Of a stretch of DNA of 24,604 nt, positions 15,641-23,929 are shown piece by piece; within the stretch, counting starts at the first letter, position 1; every line of letters begins with the position of its first letter. The DNA is from Pseudomonadota bacterium (GTDB lineage: Bacteria; Desulfobacterota; Desulfovibrionia; Desulfovibrionales; Desulfovibrionaceae), in assembly GCA_023417745.1 (NCBI GenBank), contig JAEZEM010000175.1:1-24604 (forward strand), written 5' to 3'. The translations under genes were made by a program, and so were the position numbers. Below the pieces are notes generated by a model. It was not told where the DNA came from and searched no databases. It was given only the letters and a program-made list of their open reading frames with translations.

Positions 15641-15659
15641 CCTCCTCTAGTACAGGAGG
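15641..15659 (-). promoter_or_regulatory. Inverted repeat covering the padR ribosome binding site
   Basis: On the minus strand, CCTCCT (15659-15654) and AGGAGG (15646-15641) are perfectly complementary across 7 bases. The second arm is the Shine-Dalgarno of the padR-like gene. The DNA palindrome may be the regulator's own operator. In RNA the same arms would form a small hairpin hiding the ribosome binding site. It does not match the ATGT...ACAT pattern of classical PadR sites. Confidence 0.5.
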
Positions 15660-15981
15660 GAGATACCGTCTAGGGCTAAAGGCGTCAACGCACATGAGGA
15701 GAAGCACGCCGGCAAAGGATGACATTGAGAGGAGCCCGGCCAGGCTGCTATGGCGGTGCCTGTCTTGATTGCGTCCGGTAACCGCTTGATGTAGGCGGGG
15801 CGCGGGTTTCGCGCCTGTTGCCCGTATCGGTCATGGGGAGGAACGCCGTTATCCGAAGAGCTGTCCAGCGGTTACCCGGATGTCAAACGACAAAGAAAGA
15901 CGCCCTCGGACAGTTGTCGGCCGATTTAGCGTTGATTTTGCTGGACTTTCGGACTTTATCGGACTTGGCTGGATGAGTGAT
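15660..15981. other. Non-coding, repeat-bearing stretch beside tRNA-Ser
   Basis: No gene is visible in these ~320 bases. An inverted repeat has perfect 10-base arms, GGTAACCGCT (15777-15786) and its complement (15867-15876), with similar flanks (TCC/TCCG) and an 80-base interior. Next to the tRNA 3' end, the word GGACTT occurs three times in 24 bases (15943, 15951, 15961). It also holds the promoter of the PadR operon, not clearly identifiable, and any tRNA 3' processing signal. It could be a worn-down mobile or repeat element next to a tRNA, a common integration place. No integrase or duplicated tRNA end is present. Confidence 0.5.
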
Positions 15982-16075
15982 TGGCGGAGAGGGTGGGATT
16001 CGAACCCACGTGCAGGCTATTAACCCGCAACCCGATTTCGAGTCGGGCCCGTTACGACCACTTCGGTACCTCTCC
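15982..16075 (-). tRNA. tRNA-Ser, anticodon CGA
   Basis: This is a 94-base cloverleaf on the minus strand with encoded CCA. The acceptor arm GGAGAGG pairs with CCTCTCC, the discriminator base is G, and the T-arm is GTGGG-TTCGAAT-CCCAC. The anticodon stem CCCGA/TCGGG holds the loop CTCGAAA with anticodon CGA, which reads UCG codons. A long variable arm, as required for a class II serine tRNA, is present. All arms pair without mismatches. Confidence 0.96.
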
Positions 16076-16103
16076 GCACAGAGAGCTGGAAGGGAGTCGG
16101 CAA

Positions 16104-16130
16104 ATTATCCTCGACCGGGCCGCTTGGCAA
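16104..16130 (-). promoter_or_regulatory. Candidate promoter of tRNA-Ser
   Basis: On the minus strand, TTGCCA (-35, 16130-16125) and GATAAT (-10, 16109-16104) each match the sigma70 consensus at 5 of 6 positions. The spacer is only 15 bases. The -10 lies 28 bases before the mature tRNA 5' end, a normal leader length. Confidence 0.45.
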
Positions 16131-16160
16131 GCGTTTTTTCGCGTGGGCCCCAAGCGCGCT

Positions 16161-16694
16161 TCAACCTGCGCCGCCGCGCCGCTTTTCCCGGAAAAAATCC
16201 CGCAACAGCCCGCCGCATTCCCCGGCCATGATCCCGGACACCACGTTGAAGCGGTGGTTGACAAAGGGCAGGTCCGGGCCGGGCAGCCGGGAGTCGACGA
16301 CCCCGGCGCGCGGGTCGGTCGCGCCGTAGACGAGCAGGCCCACCCGGGCGTGGATCATGGCCCCCAGGCACATGAGGCACGGTTCCAGGGTCACGACCAG
16401 GATCGTGCCGGGCAGCCGGTAGTTGCCGACCTTGGTCGCCGCCTGGCGCAAGACCCGCATCTCGGCGTGGGCCGTGGGGTCGTTTGTGGTGATGGGCGCG
16501 TTGCCGGCCTGGGCCAGCAGTGCGCCGTCGGCGGAGAGCAGGACCGCGCCCACCGGCGTCTCGCCCAGGGTCGCCGCTGCCCGGGCCTCGGCCAGGGCCA
16601 AGGCCATCATCGTCTCGAAATCCGGCCAGCCGGGCGGCGGGGCGGGCAGTTCGCACAGATTGGCGGCGAAGCGTTTGGCGGGAACGAGAGCCAT
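16161..16694 (-). CDS. tadA: TadA, tRNA adenosine-34 deaminase
   Basis: This 177-residue enzyme converts A34 to inosine in the wobble position of tRNA-Arg(ACG). The zinc and catalytic sites are plain: H76-A-E78 (proton-shuttling Glu) and P105-C106-x2-C109. Family stretches include GETPVGAVL, NAPITTNDPTAHAEM, TLEPCLMCLGAMIHAR and FNVVSGIMAGECGGLL. The start is uncertain. ATG at 16694 gives a short extra N-terminus compared with E. coli (167 residues) but has only a weak GGAT as SD. A GTG at 16787 would add 31 unusual residues. An ATG near 16610 would give the minimal domain. It lies between tRNA-Ser and purQ on the same strand as both. Cytidine or guanine deaminase is less likely given the TadA-type motifs. 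Confidence 0.9.
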   Translation of the reverse strand: MALVPAKRFAANLCELPAPPPGWPDFETMMALALAEARAAATLGETPVGAVLLSADGALLAQAGNAPITTNDPTAHAEMRVLRQAATKVGNYRLPGTILVVTLEPCLMCLGAMIHARVGLLVYGATDPRAGVVDSRLPGPDLPFVNHRFNVVSGIMAGECGGLLRDFFREKRRGGAG

Positions 16695-16915
16695 GGCGTT
16701 TATCCGGCTGGCGCGCTTGGCAGGGGGAGCGCGGCGGTAGGGGTTATTGTTGAGGCGGCAGGTCGGCCAGAGAGGTAAAGGGAACACGGCTTATCCGGTC
16801 GCCAGGCGTTCTCGGCTAAACAGACACGGGAACGGCTGGCAAGGCCGAAGTCTGCACGACGCTGCAGCGTTGGGCGGCGGCATCGGCCCGGCGGGCGTTC
16901 TCGGGCCGGCGGCGG

Positions 16916-16954
16916 CAAAAACGGCCCGGCGCGGGAGGTTCCCGGCCGGGCCGT
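16916..16954 (-). terminator. Rho-independent terminator of purQ
   Basis: Perfect 9-base arms (16921-16929 with 16946-16954) enclose a second small stem (CGGGA/TCCCG). On the minus strand the hairpin is followed directly by a T-run (16921-16917). It lies about 20 bases after the purQ stop. Confidence 0.85.
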
Positions 16955-16974
16955 CGGCTGGCGGCAAGGTCCGA

Positions 16975-17787
16975 TCAGGCCCCGGCGCGCAGGAAGGCCA
17001 CGGCGTTTTCGAAAAGGGCCGTGCCCAGGGTCGGGCGCGCGCCCCGGGTGTAGTCGGGGTGGTTGGTCGGATGGTTGAAGGCCTCGGGATGGGGCATGAG
17101 CCCAAGGATACGGCCCGTGGGGTCGGTCAGCCCGGCAATGGCCCGGGGCGACCCGTTGGGGTTGGCCGGATAGTCCATGGTGACCGCGCCCGTGGCCGGG
17201 TCGGCGTATTGCAGGGCCACCGCGCCGCTGGCCATGAGCTCGTCGAGAACGGCCGGCTCCATGGGCACGAGCTTGCCCTCGCCGTGGCGCACGGGCAGGT
17301 CGATGACCGAAAGGCCTTTGGTAAACACGCACGGGCTTTGCGGGTTGGCCCGTAGCGTTACCCAGCGGTCCTCGAAGCGGGCCGAGTCGTTGTTGGCCAG
17401 GCTCACCTGTCGGGCGAAGTAGGCCCCGCCAAGGGCCGGCAGCAAGCCGAGCTTGACGAGCAGCTGAAAGCCGTTACAGATGCCCAGGATGAGGCCGCCG
17501 GCGTCAAAAAAGGCGCGCAGCTGGTCAAGCAGCGCCTCGCCCGCGTCGGTCTGGGCATGTTTCCAGCGCACGGCCGCGGCCTGGGCCGCGCCGAGATCGT
17601 CGCCGTCGAGAAACCCGCCGGGAAAGATCAAAAAATTGTAGGCGTCGATCCGTGTCCGGCCGGCCACGATGTCGGAAAAGAACACGATGTCGGTGACATC
17701 GGACCCGGCCATGCGGGCGGCATGGGCCGATTCGACCTCGCAGTTGGAGCCGAAACCGGTGATCACGAGGGTACGCACCTGAGGCAT
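16975..17787 (-). CDS. purQ: PurQ, FGAM synthase glutaminase subunit
   Basis: This 270-residue class I glutamine amidotransferase supplies ammonia for formylglycinamidine ribonucleotide synthesis in purine biosynthesis. The nucleophile is C104 in GICNGFQLL. The other triad members are H233 and E235 in LMPHPEAF, and the N-terminus has the PurQ-type GFGSNCEVES. It is longer than the ~227-residue Bacillus form, with ASN/ASP-rich insertions and RPTLGTALFENAV near the end, as in other delta-type PurQ proteins. It probably acts with a separate PurL (and PurS), which is not in the window. The ATG at 17787 has GGGAGG 10 bases upstream. The open frame extends another ~530 codons antisense to pyrG, which is rejected. 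Confidence 0.95.
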   Translation of the reverse strand: MPQVRTLVITGFGSNCEVESAHAARMAGSDVTDIVFFSDIVAGRTRIDAYNFLIFPGGFLDGDDLGAAQAAAVRWKHAQTDAGEALLDQLRAFFDAGGLILGICNGFQLLVKLGLLPALGGAYFARQVSLANNDSARFEDRWVTLRANPQSPCVFTKGLSVIDLPVRHGEGKLVPMEPAVLDELMASGAVALQYADPATGAVTMDYPANPNGSPRAIAGLTDPTGRILGLMPHPEAFNHPTNHPDYTRGARPTLGTALFENAVAFLRAGA

Positions 17788-17850
17788 ACGGGGAAATCCT
17801 CCCAAGGGTTCCTTGAAAAATTGCTTCCGAAAGCTTACGTTGCGCGGCTG

Positions 17851-17879
17851 AACATACGGGGCCGCAACGGCCGCGTCAA
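17851..17879 (-). promoter_or_regulatory. Sigma70-type promoter of purQ
   Basis: On the minus strand, TTGACG (-35, 17879-17874) matches 5 of 6 consensus bases and TATGTT (-10, 17856-17851) matches 4 of 6, with an ideal 17-base spacer. The expected leader is about 55 bases before the purQ ATG. Confidence 0.65.
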
Positions 17880-17961
17880 CCGCGCCCGGGCCAAAGGCCC
17901 GTCGGTCGGCGCATTCCGCCGGGGTCGCCGGGACGGACCCGTGAAACAAGGACGGCATGCC

Positions 17962-19593
<1,632 letters not shown>

Positions 19594-19619
19594 ACGGCCC
19601 AAGCGCAAAGGATCGCACG

Positions 19620-19652
19620 GTCCGGGGAAGGCGGCTTCCCCGGACTTTTTTT
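19620..19652 (+). terminator. Rho-independent terminator of pyrG
   Basis: A perfect 10-base stem (GTCCGGGGAA with TTCCCCGGAC) and 6-base loop are followed by a run of seven T. The hairpin starts 27 bases after the pyrG stop. Confidence 0.95.
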
Positions 19653-19702
19653 GGGACCAAGGATCGGCATGGCTTGGCAAGGCGCTAAAAACGTTTATCT
19701 TC

Positions 19703-19731
19703 TGGTCATGGCGCGATTTTTAGGCTAGATT
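19703..19731 (+). promoter_or_regulatory. Candidate promoter of kdsC
   Basis: TGGTCA (19703-19708) and TAGATT (19726-19731), each 4 of 6 to the sigma70 consensus, are separated by 17 bases. They lie between the pyrG terminator and the kdsC ATG, where a promoter is needed. Confidence 0.35.
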
Positions 19732-19806
19732 GCGCCTGTCGGCGGCCAGGGTCGGGAGCGCTGCTTTTCCGCTTCGCCGCCGTCGCATCGCAAGGGGGAG
19801 CCCGCT

Positions 19807-20343
19807 ATGCCTGAAGACGTCAAGCTGGCCATTGCGCGCGCCCGGGACGTGGAGTTGCTGGTGCTCGACGTCGACGGGGTCATGACCGACGGCGGCATTT
19901 ACGTTGACGCCCGGGGCGAGGTGACCAAGCGTTTCCACGTCCATGACGGGCTGGGCATCAAGGCGGCCCAGGCGGCGGGCTTGGCCGTGGCGGTCATAAG
20001 CGGCCTGGACAGCCCGGCCGTGGCCGCCCGGATGCGGGAACTGGGCATCGAGGAATACCACCCCGGCCACTACCGCAAGGTGGGCGTGCTGGAAGGCATT
20101 CTGGCCCGGGCCGGACTGGCCCCGCAGCAGGCCGCCTTTCTCGGCGACGACTGGGTGGACGCCGGCCCCATGGAAATGGTCGGGCTGCCCATGGCCGTGG
20201 CCGACGCCCAGCCGGAGATCCTCGATCTGGCCTTGTGGGTGTCGCGGCGCGGGGGAGGGCAGGGCGCGGTGCGCGAGGCCGTGCGCTACATTTTGGCCGC
20301 CAAGGGCCGTCTGGAGGCGGCCTACCAGTGGTTCCTCGGCTGA
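19807..20343 (+). CDS. kdsC: KdsC, KDO-8-phosphate phosphatase (HAD family)
   Basis: This 178-residue cytoplasmic phosphatase releases phosphate from 3-deoxy-D-manno-octulosonate 8-phosphate in LPS inner-core synthesis. The catalytic motif is LVLDVDGVMTDGG (nucleophile D21, acid D23). It is followed by FHVHDGLGIKAAQAAG, the VISG motif 2 serine, the lysine in GHYRKVGVLE, and GDDWVDAGPM as motif 3. It lacks a large cap domain, as expected for tetrameric C0 HAD enzymes. GGGGAG lies about 8 bases before the ATG. KdsA, usually close by, is not in this window, and the lptCAB genes that often follow are absent. A related sugar-phosphate phosphatase of the same subfamily, such as a sialate-9-phosphatase-like enzyme, is less likely. 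Confidence 0.9.
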   Translation: MPEDVKLAIARARDVELLVLDVDGVMTDGGIYVDARGEVTKRFHVHDGLGIKAAQAAGLAVAVISGLDSPAVAARMRELGIEEYHPGHYRKVGVLEGILARAGLAPQQAAFLGDDWVDAGPMEMVGLPMAVADAQPEILDLALWVSRRGGGQGAVREAVRYILAAKGRLEAAYQWFLG

Positions 20344-20360
20344 AGGCCGATTGTGCCGAT

Positions 20361-20392
20361 TGCCACAAGGCCTCAATTGTGGCATGGTTTTT
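20361..20392 (+). terminator. Hairpin with T-run after kdsC
   Basis: TGCCACAA (20361-20368) pairs perfectly with TTGTGGCA (20377-20384) over an 8-base loop. Two bases further come GG and then five T. It is a plausible rho-independent terminator 18 bases after kdsC. Its 3' arm overlaps the sigma54-like site. Confidence 0.6.
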
Positions 20393-20395
20393 GTT
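20380..20395 (+). promoter_or_regulatory. Near-consensus sigma54 site upstream of rpoN
   Basis: TGGCATG-N4-TTGTT fits the -24/-12 pattern TGGCACG-N4-TTGCW in spacing and in all but two positions. The strongly conserved C of the -12 GC is T here, which argues against strong activity. It lies 79 bases before the rpoN ATG. Confidence 0.3.
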
Positions 20396-20473
20396 GGGCG
20401 GGGCGCTCCTAGCCGGGCAAGGCCCGCGGACGATCCCCGGTAACGTCAACGACTTTCGAGCACGGCGGTAAGC

Positions 20474-21904
20474 ATGGCCCTGGAACTGCGGCAGCAACTC
20501 AAGCTTTCCCAACAGCTGGTGATGACCCCCCAGCTGCAGCAAGCCATCAAGCTCTTGCAGCTGTCACGGCTGGAGCTGCTTGAGAGCGTGCAGCAGGAGC
20601 TCCTGGAAAACCCGCTCCTGGAGGAAGCTGTCGAGGAGGACCGCCAGCCCGAACGCGTCATGGTTGAGGACAACAACGGTCCCACGGGAGCCGACGCCGC
20701 CATTGAAAAGGAGCTGCTCAAAAACGCCGAGTGGGACGACTACCTCGGCGATTTCGCCAGCACGAGCAAGCAGTCCCTGTCCCGCGACCTGGAAGTGCCC
20801 GAGGAGGGCATGGCCTTCGACGCCCGCCTGGCCTCCAAGCCGTCCCTTGACGGCCACCTCGGCTGGCAGATGCACCTGTCCAATTTTACGGCCAAGGAAG
20901 TCGAGATCGGCGAGACCATCGTCGGCAGCCTCAATTCCTCGGGCTATCTGCGGGCCAGCGTCGAGGAAATCGCCGGCATGGCCAACGCCGACCCGGCTCA
21001 TGTCGAAAAGGTGCTGCATCGCCTCCAGCGCTTCGATCCCGTGGGCGTGGCCGCCCGCACCCCCAGCGAATGCCTGCTGATTCAGATCGAGGTCTACGGC
21101 TACGACGACCCCATCCTTATCGAACTGGTGCGCGAGCACCTCGAAGACCTCGAAAAGAAGCGCTACAAGCCCCTGGCCAAGAAATTTCACCTGACCATGG
21201 AAAAGCTCAAGGAATACCTGGAGCTGATCCAGACTCTCGATCCCATGCCCGGGGCCAGCTACGGGTCGGGCGACCCGATCTACGTCAGCCCCGACGCCTT
21301 CGTCTACAAGTACGGCGAGGACTTCGTCATCCTGCTCAACGAGGAAGGCATGCCGCGCCTAGGACTCAACATGTCCTACACCGACGGCAGCCTGCCGCGC
21401 AAAGACAAGGACAAGGACTACCTTCAGGACAAGATGCGCTCGGCCATGTGGCTCATGAAGAGCCTGTACCAGCGCCAGCGCACGTTGTATAAGGTCTTGG
21501 AGAGCATCGTGAAGTTTCAGCGCGGTTTTTTCGAGGACGGCGTGACCAGACTGCGGCCGCTGATCCTCAAGGACGTGGCCGACGACATCAGCATGCACGA
21601 GTCCACCGTCAGCCGCATCACGTCCAACAAGTACGTGGCCACGCCCCATGGCATCTTCGAGCTCAAGTTCTTTTTCAACAGCGCCCTGGAGCTCGACGAC
21701 GGCAGCACGGTGGGCTCCGAGTCGGTCAAGGCCATGATCAAGCGCATTATTTCCGGCGAGAATGACAAAAAGCCCATCAGCGACGAGGCCATCGCCGACA
21801 TGCTCAAGGACGAGCTGCAAATCAACATCGCCCGGCGGACCGTGGCCAAATATCGCACGGCCATGGGAATCGAGTCGTCGTCGAAGCGCAAGGCGGTTTT
21901 CTGA
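20474..21904 (+). CDS. rpoN: RpoN, sigma54 factor
   Basis: This 476-residue sigma factor directs RNA polymerase to -24/-12 promoters and needs enhancer-binding ATPases. Region I is rich in Gln and Leu (LRQQLKLSQQLVMTPQLQQA, then IKLLQLSRLELLE). An acidic region II follows, then the core-binding domain with LNSSGYL and LQRFDPVGVAARTPSECL, the helix-turn-helix segment VADDISMHESTVSRIT, and the RpoN box ARRTVAKYR at 453-461, which contacts the -24 element. Length fits the family. The SD before the ATG is weak. It opens a group with hpf, ptsN and rapZ, and the gap to hpf is 50 bases. An opposite-strand ORF of ~240 codons over its 3' part is a shadow. Confidence 0.97.
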   Translation: MALELRQQLKLSQQLVMTPQLQQAIKLLQLSRLELLESVQQELLENPLLEEAVEEDRQPERVMVEDNNGPTGADAAIEKELLKNAEWDDYLGDFASTSKQSLSRDLEVPEEGMAFDARLASKPSLDGHLGWQMHLSNFTAKEVEIGETIVGSLNSSGYLRASVEEIAGMANADPAHVEKVLHRLQRFDPVGVAARTPSECLLIQIEVYGYDDPILIELVREHLEDLEKKRYKPLAKKFHLTMEKLKEYLELIQTLDPMPGASYGSGDPIYVSPDAFVYKYGEDFVILLNEEGMPRLGLNMSYTDGSLPRKDKDKDYLQDKMRSAMWLMKSLYQRQRTLYKVLESIVKFQRGFFEDGVTRLRPLILKDVADDISMHESTVSRITSNKYVATPHGIFELKFFFNSALELDDGSTVGSESVKAMIKRIISGENDKKPISDEAIADMLKDELQINIARRTVAKYRTAMGIESSSKRKAVF

Positions 21905-21954
21905 TGCTTCGGGCCGGGTTTCCGGCCTCTCACCACGCCAGCCTGGAGGATTCT

Positions 21955-22503
21955 ATGAACATTACCTTTAATTTCAAGAATTTCGAGCCGTCTGACCATT
22001 TGCGCGATTACGCCAAGAAGCGCTTTGAAAAGCTTGGCAAGTTCACTTCGTCCACCGAAGCCTCGGAAGTCCAGGTCAACTTGGCTGTGGAAAAGACCCG
22101 GCAGATGGCCGACGTCATCTTCCTGGCCGACAATATGCACATCTCCGCCCACGAGACCTCCGAGGACATGTACTCCACCATTGACCTGATCCTCGATAAG
22201 ATCGAGGCCCAGGCCAAGAAGTTCCGCGAGAAGCAAAAGGACCGCCGCCGTCAGACCGTGGAACAGGTCCGCATGGACGTCATCAGCATCAGCGAGGACG
22301 CCGCCGGCGGCCGCGTGCCCACCATCATCGAGACCGACGAGTACCAGCCCAAGCCCATGGCCGTGGAAGAAGCCGCCATGCAGCTTGAGGCGCTCAAGTA
22401 CGAATTCCTGGTGTTCATCAACTCCGAAACCGAACGGCCCAACGTCATCTACCGCCTGCGCAACGGCGACTTCGGCCTCATCGATCCTGGAACGGGCGCT
22501 TAG
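21955..22503 (+). CDS. hpf: Long-form ribosome hibernation promoting factor
   Basis: This 182-residue protein binds the 30S subunit and dimerises ribosomes in stationary phase. The N-terminal S30AE domain (1-~100) starts MNITFNFKNFEPSDHLRDYA and includes KKRFEKLGK and ILDKIEAQAKKFREK. The C-terminal dimerisation domain (~125-182) has PMAVEEAAMQLEAL, FLVFINSETERPNVIYRLRN and DFGLIDPG. That second domain marks the long form rather than the short gamma-proteobacterial one. GGAGG stands 5 bases before the ATG at 21955. An in-frame ATG at 21904, overlapping the rpoN stop, lacks this support. Its stop is directly followed by the ptsN ATG. Confidence 0.95.
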   Translation: MNITFNFKNFEPSDHLRDYAKKRFEKLGKFTSSTEASEVQVNLAVEKTRQMADVIFLADNMHISAHETSEDMYSTIDLILDKIEAQAKKFREKQKDRRRQTVEQVRMDVISISEDAAGGRVPTIIETDEYQPKPMAVEEAAMQLEALKYEFLVFINSETERPNVIYRLRNGDFGLIDPGTGA

Positions 22504-22953
22504 ATGCGGTTAGAGGACTATCTCCAGCCCGAGTTCGTCATCGGGAATCTTGCGTCGGAGTCCAAGTCCGAGGTGCTGGCCGAGCTCGTGGCCCCCATCA
22601 AGAAGCAGTGGCCCGATTTCGACGCCAAACGCGCCCATCAGGTGCTGCTTGACCGGGAAAACCTCGGCACCACGGGCATCGGCGACGGGGTGGCCATTCC
22701 CCACGGCAAGATGGAGAGCCTCGAACGCATCGTCATCGTTGTCGGGAGGAGCCTTGCGGGCGTCAGCTTCGATGCGCTGGACTTCAAGCCCTGCCGCATC
22801 TTCTTCCTGGTGCTCGCGCCCGAGCATGTCGCGGGCCTGCATTTGCGCATCCTGGCCCACATCTCGCGGCTTTTGTCCGATGAATCCTTCCGGCGGGCCT
22901 TCCTGGCCGCCGAAACCGACGAGGCCTTGCGGCAGGTGCTGGCCGCCGCCTAA
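22504..22953 (+). CDS. ptsN: PtsN, nitrogen-type PTS EIIA
   Basis: This 149-residue EIIA-Ntr/fructose-type domain has its phospho-accepting H67 in GDGVAIPHGK. Other family parts are the N-terminal LEDYLQPEFVI, DRENLGTTGIG, FFLVLAPEH and LRILAHISRLLSD. In other bacteria it relays phosphate from PtsP/NPr and regulates K+ transport, phosphate response and sigma54-related functions. Notably, E. coli EIIA-Ntr controls the KdpD kinase and the Trk transporter; whether that holds for the kdp system in this window is inference. The ATG abuts the hpf stop (TAGATG), so translation is probably coupled. It is followed by a very stable hairpin before rapZ. Confidence 0.95.
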   Translation: MRLEDYLQPEFVIGNLASESKSEVLAELVAPIKKQWPDFDAKRAHQVLLDRENLGTTGIGDGVAIPHGKMESLERIVIVVGRSLAGVSFDALDFKPCRIFFLVLAPEHVAGLHLRILAHISRLLSDESFRRAFLAAETDEALRQVLAAA

Positions 22954-22970
22954 GGCTCCCTGAAAAAACG

Positions 22971-23008
22971 TTTCCCGCGCGTTTGTCGTCACACAAACGC
23001 GCGGGAAA
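22971..23008 (+). terminator. Perfect 16-base-pair hairpin between ptsN and rapZ
   Basis: The arms at 22971-22986 and 22993-23008 are fully complementary (TTTCCCGCGCGTTTGT and its reverse complement), with the 6-base loop CGTCAC. Only TTTGTT follows, so it is a moderate terminator at best; an A-run precedes it, so it may also work on the other strand. It may act as an attenuator, an RNA processing or stability site, or a protein-binding stem. It ends 33 bases before the rapZ ATG. Confidence 0.6.
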
Positions 23009-23041
23009 TTTGTTAAGCCCTTGGGCCGGAAGGTGAACGCC

Positions 23042-23929
23042 ATGGAACATGCGGCCAGGGAACTCCCCGTCGTCATTTTGACCGGCCTGTCCGGGTCCGG
23101 AAAATCCACCGCCCTTCGCGTCTTCGAGGACCTGGGTTTTTTTTGCGTGGACGGGTTGCCGGTCAGCCTCGTGCCCAAGCTCATGAGCCTTTTCGACGAC
23201 AAGAGCGGCCAGCGCTACAAGGGCCTGGCCCTGGGCATGGACGTGCGTCAGGCCGACCTCGACACTGACTGGGGCGCGACCCTGGCTGAGGTGCGGCGCA
23301 AGCAGGACCTCACCCAGATCATCTTTTTCGAGGCCGACAACGGCGAGATCATCCGCCGCTACGCCACCACCCGCCGGCCCCATCCCCTGGAAAGCGCCGA
23401 AATGGGGCTGGAGCAGGCCGCCCTGGCCGAACGCGAGCGCATGCGGCCGCTGCGCGACGCCGCCGACATGGTGCTGGACACCACCCATTTCACCATCCAC
23501 GACCTGCGCCGCAAGCTCCAGGAAAAATGGACCTCCATCCGGCCCACCGCCGGAACCCTCAAGGTCCACGTCATGAGCTTCGGCTTCAAGTATGGCCCGC
23601 CCTCCGAGGCCGACATGGTCTTTGACCTGCGCTTTCTGCCCAATCCCTATTTCGACAAGGAGCTGCGCGAGCGCACGGGCAAGGAAGCGGCGGTGCGCGA
23701 TTACGTCCTGGCCGAAGACCCGGGGCGGGAGTTTATGCGCCGGTTGACCGAATTTCTGCTCTATCTGCTGCCGCTGTACGCCAAGGAAGGGCGCTACCGC
23801 CTGACTCTGGCCTTTGGCTGCACCGGCGGCCGCCCCCGTTCGGTGGCCGTGGCCGAGTCGGTCTTTGACACGCTCTCCAAGGCTGGCTACAATATCTCTC
23901 TTGAACATCGGCACATCGAACGCGGTTAG
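23042..23929 (+). CDS. rapZ: RapZ/YvcJ-family nucleotide-binding protein
   Basis: This 295-residue protein belongs to the RapZ family, which in E. coli binds small RNAs controlling glucosamine-6-phosphate synthase. Walker A is GLSGSGKS at 15-22, followed by ALRVFEDLGFFCVDGLP. The C-terminal domain has VMSFGFKYGPPSEADMVFDL, RFLPNPYFDKELRERTG, and LTLAFGCTGGRPRSVAVAE. The family motif is usually GCTGGxHRS, but Pro265 (codon CCC at 23834-23836) replaces the His. The ATG at 23042 has GGAAGG 8 bases upstream. A TTG at 23021 is in frame but without a better site. It follows the 16-bp hairpin and precedes a PTS EIIA gene after 260 bases. Whether it acts on sRNA here is unknown. Confidence 0.93.
   Translation: MEHAARELPVVILTGLSGSGKSTALRVFEDLGFFCVDGLPVSLVPKLMSLFDDKSGQRYKGLALGMDVRQADLDTDWGATLAEVRRKQDLTQIIFFEADNGEIIRRYATTRRPHPLESAEMGLEQAALAERERMRPLRDAADMVLDTTHFTIHDLRRKLQEKWTSIRPTAGTLKVHVMSFGFKYGPPSEADMVFDLRFLPNPYFDKELRERTGKEAAVRDYVLAEDPGREFMRRLTEFLLYLLPLYAKEGRYRLTLAFGCTGGRPRSVAVAESVFDTLSKAGYNISLEHRHIERG

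Noticed and set aside
16121..16141. Small hairpin with T-run on the plus strand (CGCTT-GGC-AAGCG then six T)
   Set aside because: It points along the plus strand where no gene is upstream. The stem is only 5 bp, and it more likely overlaps the tRNA promoter -35.
17557..17961. Upstream extension of pyrG by 135 codons
   Set aside because: It is antisense to purQ and precedes the normal MKTKFIFVTGG start, which has its own SD.
21517..22236. 239-codon minus-strand ORF over the rpoN/hpf junction
   Set aside because: Antisense to two well-conserved genes and without any domain.
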